A DNA stretch of 64,000 nt. Source: an uncultured Eisenbergiella sp. (GTDB lineage Bacteria; Bacillota; Clostridia; Lachnospirales; Lachnospiraceae). Shown one piece after another: positions 16,333 through 23,784 of the stretch. Made by a program: the position numbers and the translations under genes. The notes beneath the pieces were generated by a model, which was given only the letters and a program-made list of their open reading frames with translations, was not told the origin of the DNA and did no database searches. Numbering within the stretch: the first letter of the stretch is position 1; the number at the start of each line of letters is the position of its first letter. The stretch covers positions 62,001-126,000 of the forward strand of contig CAJUEL010000002.1 in the NCBI GenBank assembly GCA_910585455.1. The letters run 5' to 3'.

Positions 16333-17718
16333 ATGGAGAGAGTTGGAAAAGTCACGCAGATCATCGGCGCGGTTTTGGACATCCGTTTTTCGGAAGGCGA
16401 GCTTCCGGAAATCAACGAGGCGATCCGGATTGCGACGAAGGATGGCGGGGAGCTCATCGTTGAGGTCTCGCAGCATCTGGGTGACGATACAGTCAGATGT
16501 ATTGCCATGGGCTCCACGGACGGTCTGGTAAGAGGCATGGAGGCGGTTGCCACCGGCGCGCCGATTTCCGTTCCGGTCGGAGAAAATACGCTGGGACGTA
16601 TGTTCAACGTATTGGGGCAGCCCATCGACAATAAGCCCGCTCCTTCGGGAGTGAGCTTTGAGCCGATCCACAGACCGGCTCCCAAATTTGAAGAACAGTC
16701 CACACAGGCTGAAATGCTGGAGACAGGCATCAAGGTCGTAGATTTGCTTTGCCCTTATCAGAAGGGCGGTAAGATCGGTCTGTTCGGCGGCGCCGGCGTT
16801 GGAAAGACGGTTCTGATCCAGGAGCTGATCCGTAACATCGCGACGGAGCACGGCGGCTATTCCGTGTTCACCGGCGTTGGAGAGCGTACCCGTGAGGGAA
16901 ACGATCTGTATTATGAAATGAAGGAATCGGGCGTTATTGATAAGACCACCATGGTATTTGGTCAGATGAACGAGCCGCCCGGGGCGAGAATGAGAGTCGG
17001 TCTGACCGGTCTGACCATGGCGGAATATTTCCGTGACAAGGGCGGAAAAGACGTTCTTTTGTTCATTGATAACATTTTCCGTTTCACACAGGCGGGTTCC
17101 GAGGTTTCCGCGCTGCTGGGGCGTATGCCTTCCGCGGTAGGATATCAGCCCACCCTGCAGACGGAAATGGGCGCGCTGCAGGAGCGCATCACTTCCACGA
17201 AGAGCGGTTCCATCACCTCCGTACAGGCGGTTTATGTGCCTGCGGATGACCTGACAGACCCTGCTCCGGCGACAACCTTCGCCCATTTGGATGCGACGAC
17301 CGTTTTGTCCCGTTCCATCGTGGAGCTGGGTATTTATCCGGCGGTGGATCCGCTGGAGTCCACCTCCCGCATTCTGGATCCCAGAATTGTGGGCGACGAG
17401 CATTACAGGGTGGCGCGCGGCGTACAGGAAATTTTGCAGAGATATAAGGAATTGCAGGATATCATCGCGATCCTGGGCATGGATGAGCTTTCCGAGGAAG
17501 ATAAGCTGGTGGTTTCCAGAGCGAGAAAGGTGCAGAGATTCTTATCCCAGCCCTTCTTCGTGGCGGGACAGTTCACCGGACTGGAAGGAAAGTATGTGCC
17601 GATCAGCGAAACGATCCGCAGCTTTGCGGAAATTCTGGACGGAGAACACGATGCCATTCCGGAGAGCTATTTCCTGAATGCCGGAAGCATTGACGACGTG
17701 CTTGCCCGTACCAAATAA
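16333..17718 (+). CDS. atpD: F-type ATP synthase subunit beta
   Basis: A 461-residue catalytic F1 subunit. GGAGVGKT at 152-159 is the catalytic P-loop; GERTREGNDLYYEM, the Walker B strand DVLLFIDNIFRFTQAGSEVS and the hinge block LLGRMPSAVGYQPTL are complete. AAGGAGA precedes the ATG. Length is normal and no key residue is missing. Confidence 0.98.
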   Translation: MERVGKVTQIIGAVLDIRFSEGELPEINEAIRIATKDGGELIVEVSQHLGDDTVRCIAMGSTDGLVRGMEAVATGAPISVPVGENTLGRMFNVLGQPIDNKPAPSGVSFEPIHRPAPKFEEQSTQAEMLETGIKVVDLLCPYQKGGKIGLFGGAGVGKTVLIQELIRNIATEHGGYSVFTGVGERTREGNDLYYEMKESGVIDKTTMVFGQMNEPPGARMRVGLTGLTMAEYFRDKGGKDVLLFIDNIFRFTQAGSEVSALLGRMPSAVGYQPTLQTEMGALQERITSTKSGSITSVQAVYVPADDLTDPAPATTFAHLDATTVLSRSIVELGIYPAVDPLESTSRILDPRIVGDEHYRVARGVQEILQRYKELQDIIAILGMDELSEEDKLVVSRARKVQRFLSQPFFVAGQFTGLEGKYVPISETIRSFAEILDGEHDAIPESYFLNAGSIDDVLARTK

Positions 17719-17729
17719 GGGAGGGAAGT

Positions 17730-18134
17730 ATGGCGGAGGAAAGAAGCTTTTCGATCAGAATTATCACGCCGGAACGCGTTTTTTATGAAGGTACGGCGGT
17801 GATGGCGGAATTCAATACGTCTGAGGGAGAGATCGGCGTTTATGCCGCGCATATCCCGATGACGGTGATTCTAAAGCCCGGCGTGCTGACCCTCACGGAA
17901 GAGGGCGGTCAGAAGAAGGCGGCTCTCCATACCGGCTTTGCGGAAATTCTGCCGGATAAGATCACGATTCTGGCGGAGGAAGCTGAATGGCCCGGCGAGA
18001 TCGATATCGCCAGGGCAGAGGCTGCGCGGGAGCGTGCGGAGGAGCGGATCCGGGAACGCAAGGCGGAGACGGATATCGCCCGGGCGGAGACCGCCCTGCA
18101 GAGGGCGATCGCGCGAATCAATACGCTGCGGTAA
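17730..18134 (+). CDS. atpC: F-type ATP synthase subunit epsilon
   Basis: A 134-residue regulatory subunit: an N-terminal beta sandwich (FSIRIITPERVFYEG to about residue 85, with TSEGEIGVYAAHIPM) followed by a two-helix C-terminal hairpin rich in Arg, Glu and Ala that can inhibit ATP hydrolysis. It closes the operon and is followed by a strong terminator. Confidence 0.95.
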   Translation: MAEERSFSIRIITPERVFYEGTAVMAEFNTSEGEIGVYAAHIPMTVILKPGVLTLTEEGGQKKAALHTGFAEILPDKITILAEEAEWPGEIDIARAEAARERAEERIRERKAETDIARAETALQRAIARINTLR

Positions 18135-18192
18135 GTCAAACAGTCATGCAGACATGGTCATTTGATGGCGGATTGCCTGCGGGAATAAAAAG

Positions 18193-18230
18193 ACAGGAAA
18201 TGGATATGAGATATCCGTTTCCTGTTTTTT
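18193..18230 (+). terminator. Terminator of the atp operon
   Basis: ACAGGAAA..GGATAT pairs with ATATCC..TTTCCTGT and is followed by TTTTTT, about 60 bp after atpC. Confidence 0.88.
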
Positions 18231-18364
18231 GTAACAGTTCAGCCCTGGCTGAACTGTTACTGCATTCGCCCATGAAAATCGCTTCGCGATGGGGCGAATG
18301 CCTGCTACCGGCACGATTTCTTACGGTCTGCGCGGTGAACGCGCAGACCTGACAGGACTGTTAC
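18231..18364. repeat. Cluster of nested palindromes after atpC
   Basis: Three hairpins in a row: GTAACAGTTCAGCC and its exact complement with a 2 nt loop (18231-18260); a stem of GCATTCGCCC with GGGCGAATGC type containing an inner ATCGC/GCGAT hairpin (about 18262-18301); and GGTCTGCGCG/CGCGCAGACC (18325-18349). The distal GGACTGTTAC (18355-18364) can compete with the proximal GAACTGTTAC for the first arm. Together with the terminator and a promoter it fills the 324 bp gene-free gap 18135-18458. Confidence 0.8.
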
Positions 18365-18393
18365 TGTTTTTTCTTTTTTCAACGGAAATTAAA

Positions 18394-18422
18394 TGTCACA
18401 TTCTCAAACTTTGTGCTATACT
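18394..18422 (+). promoter_or_regulatory. Extended -10 promoter for the moxR operon
   Basis: TATACT (18417-18422) is preceded by TGC, an extended -10, about 37 bp before the moxR start. The -35 at 18394-18399 (TGTCAC) is weak. Confidence 0.55.
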
Positions 18423-18458
18423 GGAATCAAATGAAAAATGAAGAGAGGGTTTTCTGCT

Positions 18459-19400
18459 ATGAAAGAAAAAATTGCGGCTATCATAGCCAATACACAAAAG
18501 GTGATTATCGGGAAGGAGCATGTGACGAAGCTGATGCTCACCGCGCTTTTGGCTGACGGGCACGTGCTTTTGGAGGATGTGCCGGGCACGGGAAAGACGC
18601 GGCTTGCCCGGGCGCTGGCGGCGAGCCTGGGGCTGGAGTTCGGCAGAATTCAGTTCACGCCGGACATGCTGCCTGCGGACATCACGGGGCTGCATGTCTT
18701 TAACAGGCAGACAAACGAATTCGATTTAAAGCGCGGGCCGGTGTTCACCAACATCCTGCTGGCGGACGAAATCAACCGCGCTACGCCCAGAACGCAGGCG
18801 GGTCTTTTGGAATGTATGGAAGAGCGTCAGGTGACCATCGACGGTGATACGGAACGCCTGGAACCGCCGTTTTTTGTCGTGGCGACGGAAAATCCGGTGG
18901 AAACGGCGGGCACCTTCCCGCTGCCGGAGGCACAGCTGGACCGCTTTCTGATGAAGCTGTCCATGGGACTGCCGGACCGGGAAGAGGAGATTCAGATTCT
19001 TGGCACTTACATGAACGGCGATCCGCTGGTCGGGCTGGGCGCGGTGGTCACAAAGGAAGAGCTGCTTTCCATGAAGGAGGAAGCGGCGCAAATCTATGTG
19101 CATGAAGCGGTAAAAGGCTATATGGTGGATCTGGTTGCCGCAACCAGAAGCAGTTCCAAAACCGTTATGGGCGTCAGCCCCAGAGGAACGCTGGCGCTGC
19201 TTCGGGCCGCAAAGGCGTGGGCATGGATGCAGGACAGAGGCTATGTCATTCCTGACGATGTAAAGACGGTGGCGCCCGCCGTTCTGGCGCACAGGCTGGT
19301 GCTGTCCTACGGGCAGAGCCATTACCGCGAGGCGGTGAAGCTGATTGAGGAAATCTGCGGCAGCGTGGAAGCGCCCACCGAAAACTTTGCAGGAGTATAA
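18459..19400 (+). CDS. MoxR-family AAA+ ATPase
   Basis: A 313-residue ATPase. Walker A GTGKT at 43-47, Walker B ILLADEINRATPRTQAGLLE, sensor FFVVATENPVE and FPLPEAQLDRFLMKL are the MoxR signature. Members act as chaperones that mature or activate partner proteins, often with von Willebrand-type or DUF58 partners. The DUF58 gene starts 2 bp after its stop, followed by a membrane protein, the usual three-gene unit. The ATG at 18459 is favoured over one at 18438 because GAGAGGG lies between them at suitable spacing. The client is unknown. Confidence 0.92.
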   Translation: MKEKIAAIIANTQKVIIGKEHVTKLMLTALLADGHVLLEDVPGTGKTRLARALAASLGLEFGRIQFTPDMLPADITGLHVFNRQTNEFDLKRGPVFTNILLADEINRATPRTQAGLLECMEERQVTIDGDTERLEPPFFVVATENPVETAGTFPLPEAQLDRFLMKLSMGLPDREEEIQILGTYMNGDPLVGLGAVVTKEELLSMKEEAAQIYVHEAVKGYMVDLVAATRSSSKTVMGVSPRGTLALLRAAKAWAWMQDRGYVIPDDVKTVAPAVLAHRLVLSYGQSHYREAVKLIEEICGSVEAPTENFAGV

Positions 19401-19402
19401 AC

Positions 19403-20542
19403 ATGATCATAGTATGGGTGCTTTTGGGCGCGTTTTTGCTGGGATATCTGCAGGAAAAGCTGTACGCCCGGTATTGGGATAAGGATTTATCGGTGAGTCT
19501 GCACTTTCAGGAGGAAAGCGTCACGCAGGGGGACAGCTGCGTGCTGTGCGAGCAGGTGGAAAATGCGAAGTTTCTGCCGATACCGGCGCTGAAGGTGAAA
19601 TTTCAGCTGTCCCGGTATTTGCAGGTGGAGCAGACGGATGGGGCGAGCAGCGTGACGGATCAGTACTATCGCAATGATGTGCTGTCCATTCGTCCTTATA
19701 TGCGGCATGTGCGCAAGCTCACCTTTTATTGTAAGAAAAGAGGATTTTATCAGATCAACGGGCTGGATCTGGTGGCGGGCAATCTGCTGCTGTCAAAGGA
19801 GCTTCCCAAAAGCCTGTCCAGCGATACGCAGCTTTATGTGTATCCGAAGGCGTATCGCAGCGAGGAATTCGAGCAGGCGATCCAGAAGCTGAACGGTGAG
19901 ATTTTAAGCAGGCGGCATGTTCTGGAGGATCCCTTTGAATATCGGGGAATCCGGGAATACAGCCCGTTTGACACGATGCGGGATATCAACTGGAAGGCGT
20001 CGGCGAAGACCGGCGATCTGAAGGTGAATATGAAAAACTATACGGCGTTAAAAGCGATCCGGTTGTTCGTGAATCTGGAGGATGGGGCTATTTTGCGGCA
20101 GATGGAGCTTTTGGAGACGTCCATCAGCATGGCGGTGGGTTTGGCGGAGCTTTTCTTAAAGCAGGGAATCCGTACCGCACTGTATACAAACGGTCCGGAC
20201 ATTCTGACGGGTGAGCTGATCTGTCTGGAGGCCGCCAGCGGCATCGGGCATATGGAGAGCATCAACAGAGGGCTTGCCCGGATCGATCTGACCGAAAGCG
20301 CCCCCGCCTTTGTGCCGGGCTTCCGGGAGGCCGTTCTGGAAAAAAAGGATTCCTTCGGCGATGTGTTCACGGTGTTTATTTCACCGGATACGCAGGAGGA
20401 CTTTCAGGGATTGCTGGGAGAATGCCGGAATAAGGGAATGGATTTTGTATGGATCTGTCCGGTTACGCCCCATATGGAAGTGAAGGTATTGCCCGATCTG
20501 GAAGGAAACGTGATGAAAATCCGCGTTGGAGAAGAAGCCTGA
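19403..20542 (+). CDS. DUF58 domain protein
   Basis: A 379-residue protein with an N-terminal hydrophobic segment and DUF58 core. DPFEYRGIREYSPFDTMRDI followed by NWKASAKTGDLKVN is the hallmark of the family, which carries a degenerate von Willebrand A-like fold and is nearly always next to a MoxR ATPase. It probably acts at the inner membrane face as the MoxR partner. The biochemical role of the family is unsettled. Confidence 0.9.
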   Translation: MIIVWVLLGAFLLGYLQEKLYARYWDKDLSVSLHFQEESVTQGDSCVLCEQVENAKFLPIPALKVKFQLSRYLQVEQTDGASSVTDQYYRNDVLSIRPYMRHVRKLTFYCKKRGFYQINGLDLVAGNLLLSKELPKSLSSDTQLYVYPKAYRSEEFEQAIQKLNGEILSRRHVLEDPFEYRGIREYSPFDTMRDINWKASAKTGDLKVNMKNYTALKAIRLFVNLEDGAILRQMELLETSISMAVGLAELFLKQGIRTALYTNGPDILTGELICLEAASGIGHMESINRGLARIDLTESAPAFVPGFREAVLEKKDSFGDVFTVFISPDTQEDFQGLLGECRNKGMDFVWICPVTPHMEVKVLPDLEGNVMKIRVGEEA

Positions 20543-20594
20543 AAATGAGAAATGATTTTCAGAATGTCAACGCAGAGCGAAAGGAATGGATCTC

Positions 20595-21998
20595 ATGATG
20601 GAAAGAAAACTGGAAACGGCGGTGGACCTGCTGGAAATATTGATGAATTTCCTGTTGTTTATCGGGCTGGAAACAGTGGCCGATGCAGCGCTTAACGGGG
20701 GTGAAACGCCGGTTTATGTATTGTTCATTCCGTTGGCCGCGCCGGTGCTGTTTTACCTGTTTCGAAGGATGCTCAATAATCTGCCGCTGTTTCTTTTGGC
20801 GCATATAGCGGTGGTAGCTGCCCTGTGCTGGCTGGGCGGCTTTTGCCCGATGCCCCTTTTGTGGAGAATCGCGTTTACGGCAGTGGGCGTTATTTATGTG
20901 ATCATTTCCATGCAGGTTCGTCTGAAAAAGCAGGAGGACGGCGAGGGAGAAAATGCCGCCGGATTTATGGGGGTGGCGGCGGTAGCGGCTTTTTTTGCCT
21001 GTAGCTATTTGGGCAGCGAGGCCGGCGGCGCGCGGATTTTGTGGCTGGTGCTTGTGTGGCTTGCGGGGCATTGGACGAGAAGCTATCTGGCGAACTTTCT
21101 GGGATATTTGCAGATGAACAGAAGGGCGGCAGGGGCGATGCCGGAGAAACGGATTTTTCAGGGGGGCATCATTTCGGCGGCGGTTTACGGCGCTTTTTCC
21201 ATGGTGGTGCTGACGCTGTGTTCCCGCGCTGCGTTGCTGGATAAAATGTCTGCACTGGTCAAACAGGCAGGTCTGTTTTTGCTGCGGGCGTTCGTCAATT
21301 TTTTGGCGCTGTTTGGAAGCGAGACGCCGGTGGAAGAGGAAATGCAGATGCCGCAAAACACCGGGATGCAGCAGATGATGATGCTGCCGGAGGCGGAGGA
21401 CGCGCCCTGGTGGATGGAGCTTCTGGATAAAATTGTGATGACGGCAGTGGCGATTGTGGCGATCGTGGCGATCATTATGCTGGTCGTCATGCTGATCCGC
21501 CTCATGATCCAAAGCTTTTACGGCAGGAAGCGGGAAAAGAAGGAAATCCGGCAGGAGGGTTACGTGGAAGAGGAGGAGCGCCTGGAGCGGAAAAGGAACC
21601 GCCCGGAAAAGAAAATTCCGATGGTCGGGGGCACGCCGCAGCAGCGGGTGCGCCGCGTCTTTAAAAAGACGGTGCAGCAGTTTATAAAAGCGGAAGGATC
21701 GGCGCCGAAGGGAAGCAATGCCGCCAACAGCAGGCTTTTATTGGATATGTCGGAAATCCGGAAAATGGAAGAGGAAGAAAGGGAAGGCAAGGCGCCTTCA
21801 GGAACGGGCGCGCTGTATGCGAAAACCGCCCGGGAGCTTGTCGCGCTGTGTGCGAAAGGGAGGGGAAGCTCTCAGGAAGGCAGGGAGGAGTGGAACGCAT
21901 TTGCCGCCCTGTATGAGAAAGCGCGTTATGCGCAGGAGACGGTGACGAAGGAGGATGCAAAGGAGGCCGCGCGGCTGGCCGGAAGGCTGGGACGGTGA
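20595..21998 (+). CDS. Membrane protein of the MoxR/DUF58 operon, DUF4129-like end
   Basis: A 467-residue protein with about eight N-terminal membrane segments to residue 230, another near 285-310, then a basic cytoplasmic tail (KREKKEIRQEG onward). The final part, with FAALYEKARYAQETVTKEDA, resembles the DUF4129 helical end of proteins that usually also carry a transglutaminase domain. No transglutaminase Cys-His-Asp set is visible, so it is either the short version or has lost the enzyme. The start is uncertain among ATGs at 20586, 20595 and 20598; AAGGA placement favours 20595. Confidence 0.65.
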   Translation: MMERKLETAVDLLEILMNFLLFIGLETVADAALNGGETPVYVLFIPLAAPVLFYLFRRMLNNLPLFLLAHIAVVAALCWLGGFCPMPLLWRIAFTAVGVIYVIISMQVRLKKQEDGEGENAAGFMGVAAVAAFFACSYLGSEAGGARILWLVLVWLAGHWTRSYLANFLGYLQMNRRAAGAMPEKRIFQGGIISAAVYGAFSMVVLTLCSRAALLDKMSALVKQAGLFLLRAFVNFLALFGSETPVEEEMQMPQNTGMQQMMMLPEAEDAPWWMELLDKIVMTAVAIVAIVAIIMLVVMLIRLMIQSFYGRKREKKEIRQEGYVEEEERLERKRNRPEKKIPMVGGTPQQRVRRVFKKTVQQFIKAEGSAPKGSNAANSRLLLDMSEIRKMEEEEREGKAPSGTGALYAKTARELVALCAKGRGSSQEGREEWNAFAALYEKARYAQETVTKEDAKEAARLAGRLGR

Positions 21999-22114
21999 TG
22001 CAGAGAAAAACAGAAATGTCCTGATGAAAACTGTTATTCTCCGGCAAAAAGCGGCTGTATCCCATAAGTCGGCTTTTGCATATGATAATGTAAAGAGTGC
22101 CGAAAGGATAGGTT

Positions 22115-22501
22115 ATGTTTCACAGCCCGAAAATATTACCGTTTTACATGACATATCCGCTCCCCCTGTTTTATGAGGAAGAGGATGCCGTGATGCGGGA
22201 TCTGGAATATCTGCAGGAGATGTATCCACGGGAAGCGCGCAGATACCAGCAGAAGGTCGCCCGCCTTCTGGACCGGTTTGACTATGACGGCAGCGTCATT
22301 TATGATGATTTCCCGGATCGGCTTGCCGTTTATAAAATTGCGCAGGATATCATGGCGGTGATCGAACAGGAGGAGAAGGAGGCGGAGCGGGAAATCGCCC
22401 CTGAAAAGCTGCCGCAGATCACGGAAATCGTGCATATTTTATTGTGCAATGAAATTTACAAACGCAGAAGAACGAAAGGAAACGGTATCGTTCAGTTTTA
22501 A
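22115..22501 (+). CDS. Small conserved-looking protein of unknown function
   Basis: A 128-residue, strongly charged and probably all-helical protein that I do not recognise. MTYPLPLFYEEEDAVMRDLE leads into EYLQEMYPREARRYQQKV and a Glu-rich middle; it ends with LLCNEIYKRRR. AAAGGATAGG precedes the ATG. It lies between the MoxR operon and a methyltransferase and is followed by its own terminator, so it is likely a real monocistronic gene. The 116 bp upstream show a weak AAAAGC/GGCTTTT inverted repeat. Confidence 0.6.
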   Translation: MFHSPKILPFYMTYPLPLFYEEEDAVMRDLEYLQEMYPREARRYQQKVARLLDRFDYDGSVIYDDFPDRLAVYKIAQDIMAVIEQEEKEAEREIAPEKLPQITEIVHILLCNEIYKRRRTKGNGIVQF

Positions 22502-22503
22502 AT

Positions 22504-22547
22504 AGCAGGAGCAGGAACCGGAAATGGGATTCCTGTTCCTGCTTTTT
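22504..22547 (+). terminator. Terminator after the 128-residue protein gene
   Basis: AGCAGGAGCAGGAA pairs with TTCCTGTTCCTGCT (13 of 14, remaining pair G-T) and is followed by TTTTT. Confidence 0.88.
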
Positions 22548-22558
22548 AAAACTTTTAG

Positions 22559-22587
22559 TTGTGTATCGGCCGCAAAAGCCTTAGAAT
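22559..22587 (+). promoter_or_regulatory. Promoter for the methyltransferase unit
   Basis: TTGTGT (22559-22564), a 17 bp spacer and TAGAAT (22582-22587). The leader to the ATG at 22609 would be short, about 15 nt, just enough for the GGAGGA site. Confidence 0.5.
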
Positions 22588-22608
22588 AAAAGGCGGAGGA
22601 CAATATCT

Positions 22609-23784
22609 ATGGATGAATTATATGCGCTGCTGTGCGAGAGCTTAACCAAGGAGCTGTACCAGATCGTCATAAGCGGCATAAGAAAGAGCACAGACGGGGT
22701 ATGCATCGCGTCAAAGAAAAAGGTGCGTCCCGTGATGGTGAAGGGACAATTGCTTTTCCAGGTGAGCAGCTATGTGGGAAAGCAGATTTTTCATGAAAAC
22801 AGGACCGGCGGGGAAGCGGCAGAGACGCTTTCGGCGGATTTTATAGAGCATTACAGGCAGATGCAGATCGAGACGCGGACATTTGCGGCGGATGTCCTGG
22901 CGAGCAAAAAGGGGAAGCTGACAATTAAGAGAAAGCGGCATGAAAAGGAATCGGACAGGCTGCCGGAGCTTTCCCACAACAGGGTGAAAAACTATATTCT
23001 GGAGGAGGGAAAACCGGCGCCCTTCCTGATCGACCTGGGGGTGCAGACGGCAGAGGGGAAAATCGTGCGCAGCAGGTACGATAAATTCCGGCAGATCAAC
23101 CGTTTTCTGGAATTCATTGCGGATATCGTGCCGGGGCTGCCGAAGGATAGGACGGTGCATATCATAGATTTTGGCTGTGGAAAATCCTATCTGACCTTCG
23201 CCATGTATTATTATCTCCATGAGCTTAAGGGGCTTTCTCTCGAGGTGACGGGGCTGGATTTGAAGGAGGATGTGATAGCGGACTGTTCGAGGCTGGCTGA
23301 AAAGTACGGCTATAGCGGGCTTCATTTTCTCCATGGAGATATTGCGGACTATACGGGGACGGACCGCGCCGATATGGTGGTGACGCTGCATGCCTGCGAT
23401 ACCGCGACCGATTACGCGCTGTATAAGGCGATCCGCTGGAATGCGAAGGTGATTTTGTCGGTGCCCTGCTGTCAGCATGAGGTGAACGGGCAGATCGCCT
23501 GTGACGCGCTGGAGGGCGCGCTGCGCTACGGACTGATTAAGGAGCGGCTGTCCGCGCTGTTTACGGACGCGCTGCGGGCGGATATTCTGGAGGAGCACGG
23601 CTATGATACTCAGGTGCTGGAATTTATCGATATGGAGCACACCCCGAAGAATATTTTGCTGCGGGCGGTCAAAACTTCTAAGGAAGCGCCCCAAAGGGCA
23701 CAGAGCGACCGGCTTGCGAAAACGTTGCATGTGCATACGACGCTGCAGAAGCTGCTGGAAGAGGATGAAGGAGATTTGAATTGA
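22609..23784 (+). CDS. Class I SAM-dependent methyltransferase (Methyltransf_32-like)
   Basis: A 391-residue protein. HIIDFGCGKSYLTFAMYYYL is a SAM-binding motif I, VTGLDLKEDVI motif II, and MVVTLHACDTATDYAL with ILSVPCCQHE the distinctive later motifs of the Methyltransf_32 group, thought to include RNA-modifying enzymes. The N-terminal 100 residues may recognise substrate (SKKKVRPVMVKG, basic). GGAGGA precedes the ATG. The stop overlaps the TTG start of the next gene, so the two are translationally coupled. The substrate is unknown. Confidence 0.8.
   Translation: MDELYALLCESLTKELYQIVISGIRKSTDGVCIASKKKVRPVMVKGQLLFQVSSYVGKQIFHENRTGGEAAETLSADFIEHYRQMQIETRTFAADVLASKKGKLTIKRKRHEKESDRLPELSHNRVKNYILEEGKPAPFLIDLGVQTAEGKIVRSRYDKFRQINRFLEFIADIVPGLPKDRTVHIIDFGCGKSYLTFAMYYYLHELKGLSLEVTGLDLKEDVIADCSRLAEKYGYSGLHFLHGDIADYTGTDRADMVVTLHACDTATDYALYKAIRWNAKVILSVPCCQHEVNGQIACDALEGALRYGLIKERLSALFTDALRADILEEHGYDTQVLEFIDMEHTPKNILLRAVKTSKEAPQRAQSDRLAKTLHVHTTLQKLLEEDEGDLN

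Noticed and set aside
16276..17403. 375-codon minus-strand frame opposite atpD
   Set aside because: Antisense to a highly conserved gene with biased codons; no domain recognised.
20559..21512. 317-codon His/Gln-rich minus-strand frame opposite the MoxR-operon membrane protein
   Set aside because: The composition is what antisense of a hydrophobic protein gives; no start signal.
22711..23736. 341-codon minus-strand frame opposite the methyltransferase
   Set aside because: Antisense shadow of a gene with clear SAM motifs.
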